Source: Treponema sp. (lineage in GTDB: Bacteria > Spirochaetota > Spirochaetia > Treponematales > Breznakiellaceae). Taken from it: 45,915 nucleotides of DNA. The stretch covers positions 1 through 45,915 of the forward strand of contig JAIRRJ010000055.1 in assembly GCA_031256035.1 (NCBI GenBank). The letters are read 5' to 3'. Made by a program: the position numbers and the translations under genes. Within the stretch, counting starts at the first letter, position 1; the number at the start of each line of letters is the position of its first letter. The notes below the pieces were generated by a model that saw only the letters and a program-made list of their open reading frames with translations, was not told the DNA's origin and did no database searches. Below, one piece after another: positions 16,240 to 25,178 of this stretch.

Positions 16240-16396
16240 GGCATAGGCGCGGTGGTGCCATGCACCATGTGCAATATGTGGGAGTTAGCAGTGTTGGTGT
16301 CCGCAAGCGTTGTTATCTACACACTGCTCACTGATAACTGCTAACTATTCACTTCTCACTGCTTCCTTTGCGGATTGGCGCCTTTGCGAGACGCCA
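16240..16396. repeat. Dispersed ~130-bp repeat, copy 2
   Basis: Same block order as 15733-15895, with identical TTGGTGTCCGCAAGCGTTGT and CTACACACTGCTCACTGATA segments, and ending GCGCCTTTGCGAGACG. No gene is seen between it and 16519; GCTTGC/GCAAGC forms a small hairpin near 16480. Confidence 0.88.
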
Positions 16397-16518
16397 AATG
16401 ATTGCACACGGCAGTGTGTGGGTAAGTAAAAGCAACACGGCGAGAGCCCCAGTAAACGCCGCTGTATGCAGGAAAAGCAAGCTTGCTTTAGCAAGCGTAG
16501 GGGCGATTGCGAGTAAAT

Positions 16519-16566
16519 GCTTCACGTCTTCCGCAGCAATTCCATTGGCTTCAGTTTTCCGGCGCG
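16519..16566 (-). repeat. 48-bp duplicate of the 3' end of the lol permease gene
   Basis: Positions 16519-16566 match 17166-17213 with a single mismatch. On the minus strand it encodes the same C-terminus, RAGKLKPMELLRKT followed by a stop, as the permease gene at 17169. The copies are direct repeats about 600 bp apart and bracket the DUF4160/DUF2442 pair. Confidence 0.85.
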
Positions 16567-16625
16567 ATGGGGTTGGTTGATTTAATTTCAATATTAACAT
16601 AAAATAATAAATACGGAGGATTGAT

Positions 16626-16892
16626 TTGCCCGTTTTATCATTATTTTACGGTATTGTTGTCCGCATGTACAAAGAGGCTTCTGAAAAGCACCACAAACCG
16701 CATATACACGTTGAATATGCTGAGGATGAAGCTGCAATTTCTTTAGATGGTGAAATTCTTGAAGGATCAATTCCAAAAGCAAAAATGAAATTAGTAGAAG
16801 CATGGATGGAAATACATCGTGATGATTTGGAAGCAAATTGGAAAATGCTTTCCAAAGGTGAGCAGTTTTTTAAAATAGAACCATTAAAATAA
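16626..16892 (+). CDS. DUF4160 protein, 88 aa
   Basis: TTG at 16626 is preceded by GGAGG at good distance and gives MPVLSLFYGIVVRMY, the standard DUF4160 opening. PHIHVEYAEDEAAISLDGEI and WMEIHRDDLEANWKML follow as in the family, so the unusual start codon is well supported. DUF4160 and DUF2442 genes are often paired and are thought to form a toxin-antitoxin-like unit; the activity is not established. Here the DUF2442 gene follows 17 bases later. Both lie between the 48-bp direct repeats. Confidence 0.88.
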   Translation: MPVLSLFYGIVVRMYKEASEKHHKPHIHVEYAEDEAAISLDGEILEGSIPKAKMKLVEAWMEIHRDDLEANWKMLSKGEQFFKIEPLK

Positions 16893-16909
16893 AAAGAGAG
16901 GTTAATTAC

Positions 16910-17158
16910 ATGTTGTGTCCTAAAATAATTGATGTAGAACCGCTTGATAATTATAAACTAAAATTAAAATACGAAACCGGAGAAATAAAAACATTTGATG
17001 TTTTGCCATATATCTCCGGAAAATGGTATGAAGAATTATACAACAATAACTATTTTAAAACCGTTCATTTAATTTCTGATGGAAAAGGCATTGAATGGGA
17101 AAACGGACAGGACATTGCTCCTCATGAATTATATGAAATGGGTCATATTTCAAATTGA
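16910..17158 (+). CDS. DUF2442 protein, 82 aa
   Basis: The protein reads IIDVEPLDNYKLKLKYETGE, then TFDVLPYISG, IEWENGQDIAPHELYE, the full DUF2442 pattern of a small beta-rich protein. AGAGG precedes the ATG. It is the likely partner of the DUF4160 protein immediately upstream. Its stop is ten bases from the stop of the convergent lol permease gene. The base composition is more AT-rich than the lol genes, compatible with acquisition of the pair. Confidence 0.88.
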   Translation: MLCPKIIDVEPLDNYKLKLKYETGEIKTFDVLPYISGKWYEELYNNNYFKTVHLISDGKGIEWENGQDIAPHELYEMGHISN

Positions 17159-17168
17159 AAAAAGAGCT

Positions 17169-18431
17169 TTACGTCTTCCGCAGCAATTCCATTGGCTTCA
17201 GTTTTCCGGCGCGGCGGGCGGGAATCCATGAAGCAAGTACAGAACATAAAATGGTAAAGCAGCCTATCATAAAAACAGCAGTCCAGTCGATGATAATGGG
17301 AATTGTTTCAAGGTAGAAACCGGGATCAAGTATTTTTACTTCGCCGCCTTTGAACAAGCTTGAGAAAAAAGTTAAAACCTTTTCCAATGAACGGATCAGG
17401 GGATTGATATTTTTTCCGATCAAAAGTCCGGCTATAATGCCGATGCTTCCTCCCGTAAGGCCTGTAAGAAAGCTGCCCCAGATAAAAACAGAGGTAACGC
17501 CAGCGACACCCGCGCCTGAAACCTTCAATACCGCGATGTCCCTCTGCCGTTCAAGCGCCAGCATTGAAGTTGCCGAAGAAACATTCACCGCGGCGACAAC
17601 CACTATCAGCGCCATAATAAACAAAAGTAATTGCCTTGTTGACTCGTATGAACTGTACTGGGAGCGCAAAAGCTCTTTCCATGTGTATATGTTATAGCCC
17701 GCGCCCAATTCGGAATAAAAAGTCCAGAGAAAATCATCAGCCTTTTTATACGGATCGTCTATCTTGACAATTAAACTTGCTGACAAATCCGAAGAAAGAA
17801 TACGTTTACCGCCTTCAAGATTTATGATGCACCACAAAGCGTCAAGTTCATTGTAACCGCAGGATACGATGCCTTTTACATTAAACGGTGCGGTTCTTGG
17901 GGACGGCCTTCCCGCCTCCCCTGTTCTTATGGTCATAAGGCGTACTGTATCGCCCACCTGCACTCCGATTCCAGAAGCAAGCGATTCTCCCAGGACTATG
18001 TCTCTGCCGGTTTCGGGTTTTCCTTCCCCGTCAATAATTTTGAGGTATGCAGCGCTTCCCGGATCGTCCCAAAATGACGACTCAATTGAACGCACTGTAA
18101 CGCCGGTTTTTCCCTTTTTACCGACCAGCACGCCCATGCTCTGCTGCTGCTGCCACGCTCCGCGCACTCCGTCTATGGCTTTAAATTCATTTACAGTGTT
18201 TTCGCCAAAATCGGAATTGAATAAATTATAGGCCTGAAAATGACCTGTCCCCAATTCCAGATAACGGTCGGTAATTCCCCTGATCATGCCGTCCGCGACT
18301 ATCAGGGTAACAATGATTGGTATAAGGCTTACCGCAATCCCTGTGGCTGCGCCGCGGAGGTACCGCCCACCCTCATGCGCTCTGCCCAGAAGATAGCGCA
18401 GGGCAATAAAAAAAGCCGCTCTGCTTTTCAA
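17169..18431 (-). CDS. LolC/E-type lipoprotein-releasing permease (second copy)
   Basis: Inner-membrane FtsX/MacB-family permease that, with LolD, extracts lipoproteins from the inner membrane for transfer outward. The 420-aa protein has an N-terminal membrane helix, a periplasmic domain (about 45-265) and three C-terminal helices (LLLFIMALIVVVAAVNVSSA and two more), then a conserved tail WIPARRAGKLKPMELL. It starts with TTG at 18431 overlapping the stop of lolD (TTGA), so translation is coupled. It is one of two permeases flanking a single ATPase gene, as expected for a LolCDE heteromer. Which is LolC and which LolE cannot be told from sequence alone. Confidence 0.88.
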   Translation of the reverse strand: MKSRAAFFIALRYLLGRAHEGGRYLRGAATGIAVSLIPIIVTLIVADGMIRGITDRYLELGTGHFQAYNLFNSDFGENTVNEFKAIDGVRGAWQQQQSMGVLVGKKGKTGVTVRSIESSFWDDPGSAAYLKIIDGEGKPETGRDIVLGESLASGIGVQVGDTVRLMTIRTGEAGRPSPRTAPFNVKGIVSCGYNELDALWCIINLEGGKRILSSDLSASLIVKIDDPYKKADDFLWTFYSELGAGYNIYTWKELLRSQYSSYESTRQLLLFIMALIVVVAAVNVSSATSMLALERQRDIAVLKVSGAGVAGVTSVFIWGSFLTGLTGGSIGIIAGLLIGKNINPLIRSLEKVLTFFSSLFKGGEVKILDPGFYLETIPIIIDWTAVFMIGCFTILCSVLASWIPARRAGKLKPMELLRKT

Positions 18432-19129
18432 AAGGTATTGTCCTCCGATAATTGTCCGTTTTCCAGAATGAAGCGGATTGATGCCCTTGCGGCGACTTTC
18501 CTGTCGTGGGTAACGACTATCAATGTCTTTCCGCGTTTTTCAGCGCCGGAAAAAAGAAGCTGCGCGACAATTTCACTGTTGTCGGGATCGAGGTTTCCGG
18601 TCGGTTCGTCCGCAAGTATTACAGCCGGATCGTTTACCATTGACCTCGCGACGGCTACCCGCTGACGCTCTCCGCCGGAAAGCTGAGACGGAAAATGCCC
18701 ACCGCGGTCTTCAAGTTTTACATCAGCTAACAGCGACCTTGCCCTGTCAATTGCATCCTTTTTTTTCAATCCCGCAATGTAGGCGGGGATCATAATATTT
18801 TCAAGAGCGGTAAAATCTTTTAAAAGATAATGAAACTGGAAAATAAAGCCTATTTTCATTGACCGGTACAGGGACAAATCTTTTTCATTTAAGGACGTTA
18901 TATCATCATTGCCGATAAAAACAGAGCCGGAGTCTGTCCGGTCAAGCCCGCCGAGAATGTTAAGGAGCGTGCTCTTGCCGCTTCCGCTCCTGCCGCTGAC
19001 TGCCGCGGATTTTCCTTCCTCGATTTCAAAATTCAGCCCTTTCAGGATATGGAGGGTTTCAGTTCCTGAAGTAAAATTCCTGACAAGGTTTGTTACCCTG
19101 ATTATATAATTTATGCCACTGTCATTCAT
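18428..19129 (-). CDS. lolD: Lipoprotein-releasing ABC transporter ATPase
   Basis: The 233-aa ABC ATPase shows Walker A GRSGSGKST, the Q-loop in FIFQFHYLLKDF, the signature LSGGERQRVAVARS and Walker B VILADEPTGNLDP, typical of the LolD/MacB-like group. It powers the two neighbouring permeases. The ATG at 19129 overlaps the end of the upstream permease by eight bases, and its stop forms a TTGA junction with the downstream one. All three are therefore made from one transcript. The many lipoproteins in this window are plausible clients. Confidence 0.92.
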   Translation of the reverse strand: MNDSGINYIIRVTNLVRNFTSGTETLHILKGLNFEIEEGKSAAVSGRSGSGKSTLLNILGGLDRTDSGSVFIGNDDITSLNEKDLSLYRSMKIGFIFQFHYLLKDFTALENIMIPAYIAGLKKKDAIDRARSLLADVKLEDRGGHFPSQLSGGERQRVAVARSMVNDPAVILADEPTGNLDPDNSEIVAQLLFSGAEKRGKTLIVVTHDRKVAARASIRFILENGQLSEDNTF

Positions 19130-20426
19130 AGCGCAGTACCTCCGCCGGTCTTATTTTTGATATTTTGCGGGACGCAAACCATGCCGCGGTAAGAGCGGAA
19201 AGAAAACCAAACATAAAAATCATTATAACCTCATGCGGTATTATTCGCGAAGGTATCTCCTTTATGTAAAATACAGCGGGAGAAAAAACCGCGAAATTGT
19301 CCGCCTGCTCTCCACCAAACAAGCCGGCAATTACGTTAACCATGCCAATCAATGAGTTCACAACCTTTTCCATAATAGTAAAAAACAGCGGTATTCGCGA
19401 GGCAATGAGCAGCCCCAGGACAAGCCCGGCGCCCGCTCCCGAAAAACCGATGATTGCGCCGTCGCAGACAAAAACAAAACGAACAGCCTTTTCCGTTCCT
19501 CCGATTGCCCTTAACAAGCCTATTTCCTCACGCCTCTCCAGCACCGACCGCCTCTGTGCCTGAAAAATATTAAGGCCGACTACAATAAAAATAAGCCCTA
19601 CAAGTATAAACATAAATAATTTCTCTGTTCTTAATGCGCCGAAGAAAGAGCGGTTATAATCCCGCCAGCTTGAAAATTTAGTTTCTTCAAAACCGGAAAT
19701 ATCTGCAAGTTTTTTCTGCGCCTGTTCCAAAGCGTGCCTGTCCTGAAAACGGTTTGCCAGTTTCAATCCGATAATCAAGTCGCTGTCATCCATAAATGCC
19801 TTAGCGCTTTCAATGTTAACATACGCCCAACTGCAATCATATTCATAATAACCGGTTCTGAAAACCCCGGTGATAGTATAGTCTTTTATGCCGCTGTCAT
19901 CGCTTTCCGCCGACATAATTCCCGAAATGGAATAAATCGTTACATCGTCTCCGACTCCAAGCCCAAGCCTGCGGGCAAGTTCTGTTCCCAATAGCACATA
20001 ATTATCCTGAGAAATATCAAATTCTCCCTTTTCAAAATCAAGCCTGGCTTTTATTGCCGGATCCATTTCAAGGATATTTTCCGGCACTCCCCTGACCAAT
20101 ACCGCCTGCTGATTTACACGCTTTCCCCTTGCAATTGCCTGAAATTCCCTGAAAGGAACGGCCGTCTTTACTGCCGGAACAGTAAGCAGGATTCTCCTCA
20201 GCATCGGCGCATCTTTTTCATCAGCAAACGAACTCAAGCGCAGATGATAAGATGAAATTTCAACAATGCTTTCGATAAAGCCAAGCTGAAACCCGTTCAT
20301 TACGGCGATTATTACAATTAACGCAAGAACACCGGTAGCAATCCCAAGAACAGCCAGCGCAGGAGAGTTTCTGCGCCCCTTAAAGATATACCGTGATGCG
20401 ACAAACAAAGTCCAGTTGTTTTTCAA
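19122..20426 (-). CDS. LolC/E-type lipoprotein-releasing permease (first copy)
   Basis: A 434-aa FtsX/MacB-type permease with the LolC/E opening FVASRYIFKGRRNS, a first helix (AVLGIATGVLALIVIIAVMN), a large periplasmic part, helices near residues 270-400 and the ending KIRPAEVLRYE. The start is TTG at 20426, overlapping the upstream stop (TTGA). It lies directly before lolD and probably forms the transporter with LolD and the permease at 17169. Confidence 0.9.
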   Translation of the reverse strand: MKNNWTLFVASRYIFKGRRNSPALAVLGIATGVLALIVIIAVMNGFQLGFIESIVEISSYHLRLSSFADEKDAPMLRRILLTVPAVKTAVPFREFQAIARGKRVNQQAVLVRGVPENILEMDPAIKARLDFEKGEFDISQDNYVLLGTELARRLGLGVGDDVTIYSISGIMSAESDDSGIKDYTITGVFRTGYYEYDCSWAYVNIESAKAFMDDSDLIIGLKLANRFQDRHALEQAQKKLADISGFEETKFSSWRDYNRSFFGALRTEKLFMFILVGLIFIVVGLNIFQAQRRSVLERREEIGLLRAIGGTEKAVRFVFVCDGAIIGFSGAGAGLVLGLLIASRIPLFFTIMEKVVNSLIGMVNVIAGLFGGEQADNFAVFSPAVFYIKEIPSRIIPHEVIMIFMFGFLSALTAAWFASRKISKIRPAEVLRYE

Positions 20427-21694
20427 TATTTTTTCATCCTTGATTCAGATATTTTTCTGCCGTCCTGCCAGTGAGCCACAAGAACCAAATTACCGTTTAT
20501 ATACAGTTCTTCGGTATCAATTTTATCATCTGTATGAACAATACGCTCAACAATTCCGTCTCTTATGTTTTTTTCCCGGATACGGTTTCCATCCGGGTCA
20601 TATTCATATTCGGTCAAATATTCTGTGACGCCGTCTTTTTTTGAAATACTGGTTATACGGTCTTTTGACCAGCTATTCGTGATTACCCAAATAATGTTGT
20701 CTTCATCGTCAAAAAGGGTTTGGGTTAAAATCTTCCCGCGCCCATCGGTTGTAAAAACTGTTCTGTTATTTTCATTTACGGTAACATTGCCGATAGAATC
20801 GGGATACATATTGATTTTTTCGGAAATAAAGTCGTCATTCTTTGCCGTTTCAAGAATACGGTTCGGAAAAGCGATTCTTACGGTATCTTCTGACAAGTCA
20901 ATATGCTGTTCCGTATGGTATATTCTTTCCACAAACCGCAGGAACGTTGAACGGTTGTAGCGGTAATAATCCGTATGCATTTCAATGAATAAACCCGCAT
21001 CCTCTCCCCATGATGACGCCAGTGCGCGGATTACAATTCCGTTATTATAAAAAAAATCGGTTCTATTTATTCCACCGTCATCCAGAAACCTGTATTCTGT
21101 TGTTAACATATGCTCTGCATCATATATTTCGATAAATCCTTTTTTTACAGGTTTTTTAAAAACGGTTTCAATATCCTCATCCTCCAGATCGGTCTCTTCT
21201 TCATGTGCAAAAGTATTATCATTGCTGTCATCAGCATCGATTTCGCGCAATACGGCTACAAGCCTTGAATTACCCTCCCTGTCCCTGAATATCCATTGTG
21301 TGCGGACTTCTTCGTTGTCTTCGTAGAGTGTCCTGATTTCAATATAAAACTTATTGTTATAATACGGCAGAATTTCTTCGGGCAAATCTTCATGACTTGC
21401 ATAATCAACAACAAGGGCATATTTATTGCGAAGAGCGGCCATCCGTGACGGAATTTCTTCAAGAGCCATGCCTCCCGCATTGGAACGGAACCAGCGCGCC
21501 GGCCTTATCCATTCAGGAGTTTCATCTGCCGCATATTCCGGCAGGAAGAACTCATCACTTTCTGTTTCCTGCAGAAACCCTTCATTTTCAAATTCAGGAT
21601 CAGGTAAAAAAATATCCATCTCCTGGGTAACAGCTATAATGCCGGCCAACAGGAGTAAAATAACTATAATGGGCAGTACAATCTTTTTACGCAT
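20423..21694 (-). CDS. Membrane-anchored periplasmic protein, 423 aa
   Basis: The N-terminus is basic and then hydrophobic (MRKKIVLPIIVILLLLAGII), an uncleaved anchor or signal. The rest is rich in acidic residues and has loosely repeated strands such as TEYEYDPDGNRIREKN and RRLVAVLREID-like segments, recalling the YD-type repeats of secreted proteins. No family is recognised. Its start overlaps the end of ftsY by eight bases and its stop overlaps the permease start. Its place in the middle of an ftsY-lol operon suggests an envelope function. Confidence 0.75.
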   Translation of the reverse strand: MRKKIVLPIIVILLLLAGIIAVTQEMDIFLPDPEFENEGFLQETESDEFFLPEYAADETPEWIRPARWFRSNAGGMALEEIPSRMAALRNKYALVVDYASHEDLPEEILPYYNNKFYIEIRTLYEDNEEVRTQWIFRDREGNSRLVAVLREIDADDSNDNTFAHEEETDLEDEDIETVFKKPVKKGFIEIYDAEHMLTTEYRFLDDGGINRTDFFYNNGIVIRALASSWGEDAGLFIEMHTDYYRYNRSTFLRFVERIYHTEQHIDLSEDTVRIAFPNRILETAKNDDFISEKINMYPDSIGNVTVNENNRTVFTTDGRGKILTQTLFDDEDNIIWVITNSWSKDRITSISKKDGVTEYLTEYEYDPDGNRIREKNIRDGIVERIVHTDDKIDTEELYINGNLVLVAHWQDGRKISESRMKKY

Positions 21695-22538
21695 TTCCGG
21701 TAAATTCCATTACATAACGATGGGGATCAAATTTTTCGATATCCCCGTATTTTTCGCCGGTGCAAAGATATACAACAGGCAAATGTAAATCAGAGGCAAG
21801 CGAAAAAACAACTCCGCCCTTTGCCGAAGAATCGTATTTAGTCAATATAACTCCGTCAAGTGCAACTGCATCATGAAAGGTTTCCGCCTGCGCTATGGCG
21901 TTTCTGCCGGTGGTCGCGTCCAATACCAAATATTTCAGATAACGGACGGCAGCAGCTTTTGCCACTACCCTGTCGATTTTTCGCAGCTCATCAAGCAGGG
22001 CCGATTTTGTGTGCATTCTGCCCGCAGTGTCCGCTATAACGGTATCAACGCCGCCTGAAAGAGCCGCTTCCAGTGCATCATACACAACCGCCGCAGGGTC
22101 TCCTCCCTGTTTGTGGGCTATAACCCGCACGCCAAGGTTCTGCCCGTGTATTTTCAACTGATCTACCGCTGCCGCGCGAAATGTATCAGCCGCTGCGAGA
22201 ATTGTTTTCTTACTGTTAAACGCCGCAAGTTTTGCGGCGGTGGTCGTTTTTCCGACACCGTTTACTCCCAGCAGCAGAATCACGGTAAGATTTTGCTGAA
22301 ACTCAGATTCAGGCTTGGCGGCTTTACGTAACTCGTTTTCAAGCAATTCGGCAAGTTCTGCGGAAACATCATAAGAGCCCTTTTTTTTGCAGTTGTTCTT
22401 TAAGTGTTCAGTAATATTGTACGCCTGAGCGGCGCCGAAATCACCTTCAATCAAAAGGTCGCATAAATCATCAAACACTTCATCCGACGGGCTTAAGTTA
22501 CGTGAAAAAAAACTTTTTATCTTTTCGGCAAATTTCAA
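21687..22538 (-). CDS. ftsY: Signal-recognition-particle receptor FtsY
   Basis: Receptor GTPase that docks SRP-bound ribosomes at the membrane. The 283-aa protein is the short form: an N-terminal four-helix NG domain start (KIKSFFSRNLSPSDEVFDDL), then G1 GVNGVGKTTTAAKLA, the DTFRAAAVDQL motif, G3 DTAGRMHTK, G4 TKYDSSAKGG and the C-terminal FDPHRYVMEF. The acidic membrane-binding A domain of longer FtsYs is missing, as is common in spirochaetes. The start is TTG at 22538 overlapping the previous stop (TTGA). Confidence 0.93.
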   Translation of the reverse strand: MKFAEKIKSFFSRNLSPSDEVFDDLCDLLIEGDFGAAQAYNITEHLKNNCKKKGSYDVSAELAELLENELRKAAKPESEFQQNLTVILLLGVNGVGKTTTAAKLAAFNSKKTILAAADTFRAAAVDQLKIHGQNLGVRVIAHKQGGDPAAVVYDALEAALSGGVDTVIADTAGRMHTKSALLDELRKIDRVVAKAAAVRYLKYLVLDATTGRNAIAQAETFHDAVALDGVILTKYDSSAKGGVVFSLASDLHLPVVYLCTGEKYGDIEKFDPHRYVMEFTGNA

Positions 22539-24016
22539 TTCTGTTCCTGCCCGTTTCTGTCCGGTTTTACAATAGGCGTCGAGCCTTTGTTCGAAATGTA
22601 CAGGTATCTGGACATTTGGAATAATTCATACGCAATAAACACGCCCAGTGCAACTGTCGCCCCCATACTGTAATAGTACATTTGCTCGTAATCATCTATA
22701 AATTTATCACCGTAAGACGGAGCCGTACCTGATCTGGCCGCTCCATCGTAACTCATATATGTTTGATATGTTATCCAGCTTGCAATGCCTGTGATCCATA
22801 CGCCGCCCCATGCCCAGTAATGCATACGCCGCGCTTTATCTACCTGTCCTTTTTTGGGAGGCGGTGACGTATGCAGGGATAAATAATACTGCGAATCCGG
22901 GGTTTGTGAAGAAAGAAATACCGCCTGTCCTAATTCCTTTGTCGAAGTCTCCAACTCTATATATTCTATCGTATCCAGCGGCACATTTAACGTTATAGGA
23001 GCGTGCCCCATATACATTGCGCCTCTGTAAACAGAACCGCCATCAGGGAATCCTGAGATTTCAATACTGCCAAAAGAAATCGGATGAAGACGCAAATCAA
23101 CTTCGGTAAGTTCACCGGATACCAGTTCAGTTTCTACTGTAAGAGTTTCATGATTAAGAGCGGAGGCTGTAATGGTTACTTTGCCCGGGGGATATTCTGT
23201 TTTCTCCGTTTCTCCCCTGCCCGCGAATGATCTGTTAATCAAAACCAGAGTTTCCGCAGGTTCGGCTTTGACAGCCAGCAGCGCAGGGCGGTTACCCGAT
23301 AATGTTATGATCAGCCTTCCGGCTATTTCATTCATGGCCTTATCCATGTCCTCAGGAGAAAAAATGACGCTGTCTTCATAAGCGTATGAATCGGTATATA
23401 CGGTATATAGCTTAATTGAAACAAAATATCTGCCGTGGTAATCCGTTATTAAGCCAGTGAGCATCCCGTCAGCTTTCTGACTAATGCAAAACCTTCTTTC
23501 GCCTTTCGGTGAAGGCGGATTTGGAAACACCATGTCCAAATTATTGCTGATTAAACTGAAAACAGGTTCCCTGTTTATAAGAGGCGCATCTTCTTCAACC
23601 GTCTCAAGATCGATTTTTAACTTTTCAATTTCGGCATTTACTTTTTTCAGATTCTGTTTATATTTCCAGTTTGCTTCTCCCCTGAAAAGCAAAATAGAAC
23701 GCTCATCAATCTTGGCGGACAAGGCTTTTGCCGCGGCTGAGCGCGCTTTAGCCCAGGCTTGCCCTTCATAATAGGCATATTCATTGGATACGCGCGTACG
23801 ATAATCGACAATTTTTAGTTTATCAACCAGACTTCGCGTAATCGCATCTGCCATAGGAAGTTTTTCTTCCGGCATGGATTTAACATCAAAAGATGTAACA
23901 CAAAGAAACCATTCGTCATTTTGTACGGGAATTTCAACTATCTCTTGCTTCCCAAATGCCGGCAGATAACTGACTGTTATGAGAAATGGGAGCAGTAAAA
24001 ACAAAATCCTTCGCAT
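22535..24016 (-). CDS. Secreted PEGA-like protein with C-terminal membrane helices, 493 aa
   Basis: I start at the ATG at 24016, which follows AGAAGGAG and begins a signal peptide (MRRILFLLLPFLITVSYLPA). Residues near 240-350 contain a PEGA-type module (GSIEISGFPDGGSVYRGAMY, PITLNVPLDT). Two hydrophobic segments near the C-terminus (YWAWGGVWITGIASWITY and MGATVALGVFIAYELF) may anchor it. At 23491-23527 a repeat-like hairpin encodes NPPSPKGERRFCI in frame. The gene lies 11 bases after prfB and overlaps ftsY. Function is unknown; an envelope role is inferred from the signal and neighbours. Confidence 0.75.
   Translation of the reverse strand: MRRILFLLLPFLITVSYLPAFGKQEIVEIPVQNDEWFLCVTSFDVKSMPEEKLPMADAITRSLVDKLKIVDYRTRVSNEYAYYEGQAWAKARSAAAKALSAKIDERSILLFRGEANWKYKQNLKKVNAEIEKLKIDLETVEEDAPLINREPVFSLISNNLDMVFPNPPSPKGERRFCISQKADGMLTGLITDYHGRYFVSIKLYTVYTDSYAYEDSVIFSPEDMDKAMNEIAGRLIITLSGNRPALLAVKAEPAETLVLINRSFAGRGETEKTEYPPGKVTITASALNHETLTVETELVSGELTEVDLRLHPISFGSIEISGFPDGGSVYRGAMYMGHAPITLNVPLDTIEYIELETSTKELGQAVFLSSQTPDSQYYLSLHTSPPPKKGQVDKARRMHYWAWGGVWITGIASWITYQTYMSYDGAARSGTAPSYGDKFIDDYEQMYYYSMGATVALGVFIAYELFQMSRYLYISNKGSTPIVKPDRNGQEQN
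23491..23527 (-). repeat. In-frame hairpin repeat inside the PEGA-like gene
   Basis: On the plus strand CGCCTT pairs with AAGGCG around TCGGTG, followed by GGATTTGG. The stretch encodes NPPSPKGERRF, which breaks an otherwise ordinary sequence and looks like an inserted repeat. Confidence 0.5.
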
Positions 24017-24027
24017 AAACGCTCCTT

Positions 24028-25153
24028 CTAAACACCGTTTGCCATTACGGCATTGTTCTTCCATGAAAACCGCAGGTATTCTTCGATGAATGGGTCGATG
24101 TCCCCGTCCATCACAGCCTGAATATTTCCTTTTTCGACCTTTGTCCGGTAGTCTTTTACCATCGTATATGGCTGAAACACATAGGACCTTATCTGGTTAC
24201 CCCATGATATATCCTTTTTCTCCTGTGAAAACTTTTGGTTTTCTTTTTCCTTCTCCTGCCTGTAATGTTCATACAACCGCGCTTTAAGGATACTCATGGC
24301 TGTGGCGCGGTTTTTTATCTGGCTGCGCTCGCTCTGACAGGCAACTACAATGCCCGAGGGCAGATGGGTAAAACGCACCGCGCTGTCCGTTTTGTTTACA
24401 TGCTGACCGCCTGCGCCGCCGGAACGGTAGGTATCCACACGCAAATCCTCAGGTTTTATTTCCACTTCTATTGTATCGTCAATAACAGGAAAAATGTAGA
24501 CCGAAGCGAAAGAAGTGTGCCGTCTGGCATTTGAGTCAAAAGGACTTATCCGCACAAGTCTGTGTACGCCGGATTCGCCTTTCAGGTATCCGTAAGCATA
24601 ATCCCCTTCGATCTTGCAGGTTGCCGATTTTATCCCGCCTTCGGCTTCCAGACTGTCAATCTCTTCAACGGAAAAGCCTCTTTGCTCCGCCCAGCGCAGG
24701 TACATACGGTAAAGCATTTGCGACCAGTCGCATGCTTCCGTTCCGCCGGCTCCCGAATGAACGGTGAGAAAACAGGCGCTTTTATCAAGTTCGCCTGACA
24801 TTAATTCAACAATATTTTGTTTTTCATACCTTGATGATACATTCTTGAGCGTACTTTCAATACCGGCGCTTTCCCTCTCATCTTTGGCTTCAACGGCAAG
24901 TTCCAGCAATGTATCAAGGTCTGCAATCTCCCCGCGAAGGCTCTTCCAAGGGTCATACCGGCTTTTGAGGCTTTTAAGTTCAGTTATTGTTTTTTCAGCT
25001 GCTTTTGAGTCGTTCCAGAAATCAGGTTCTGCGGTTTTGGCTTCTATTTCGGCAATACGCCGCCCGAATGAAGCGTCCTCAAAGACGCCCCCATGTTTCG
25101 TTGATTTTTTTTCTTAATTCGGCAACCGGCGTCTCTAATTCGGCAAGCAACAT
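24028..25153 (-). CDS. prfB: Peptide chain release factor 2, with programmed +1 frameshift
   Basis: Ends translation at UGA and UAA. The reading frame begins at ATG 25153, runs 24 codons and meets TGA at 25081-25079 in the context GGGGGCGTCTTTGA: a purine-rich stimulator, then CTT TGA, the standard RF2 frameshift site. After slipping +1 on CTT, the frame continues with GAGGACGCT to the stop at 24028, giving 374 aa. SPF in VRISPFDSNARR reads the stop codon and GGQ in GGAGGQHVNKTDS triggers hydrolysis. A ribosome site (AGGAG) precedes the ATG. The gene heads the long ftsY-lol run. Confidence 0.95.
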
Positions 25154-25178
25154 GATCTTATTTTCTCCTATATTATCA

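Noticed and set aside
16349-16600. 83-aa hydrophobic open frame on the minus strand
   Set aside because: It runs through the 48-bp duplicate in a frame different from the permease and overlaps repeat copy 2, so it is probably chance.
16626-17158. DUF4160/DUF2442 as a proven toxin-antitoxin system
   Set aside because: The pairing is typical but the activity is not shown, so it is described only as toxin-antitoxin-like.
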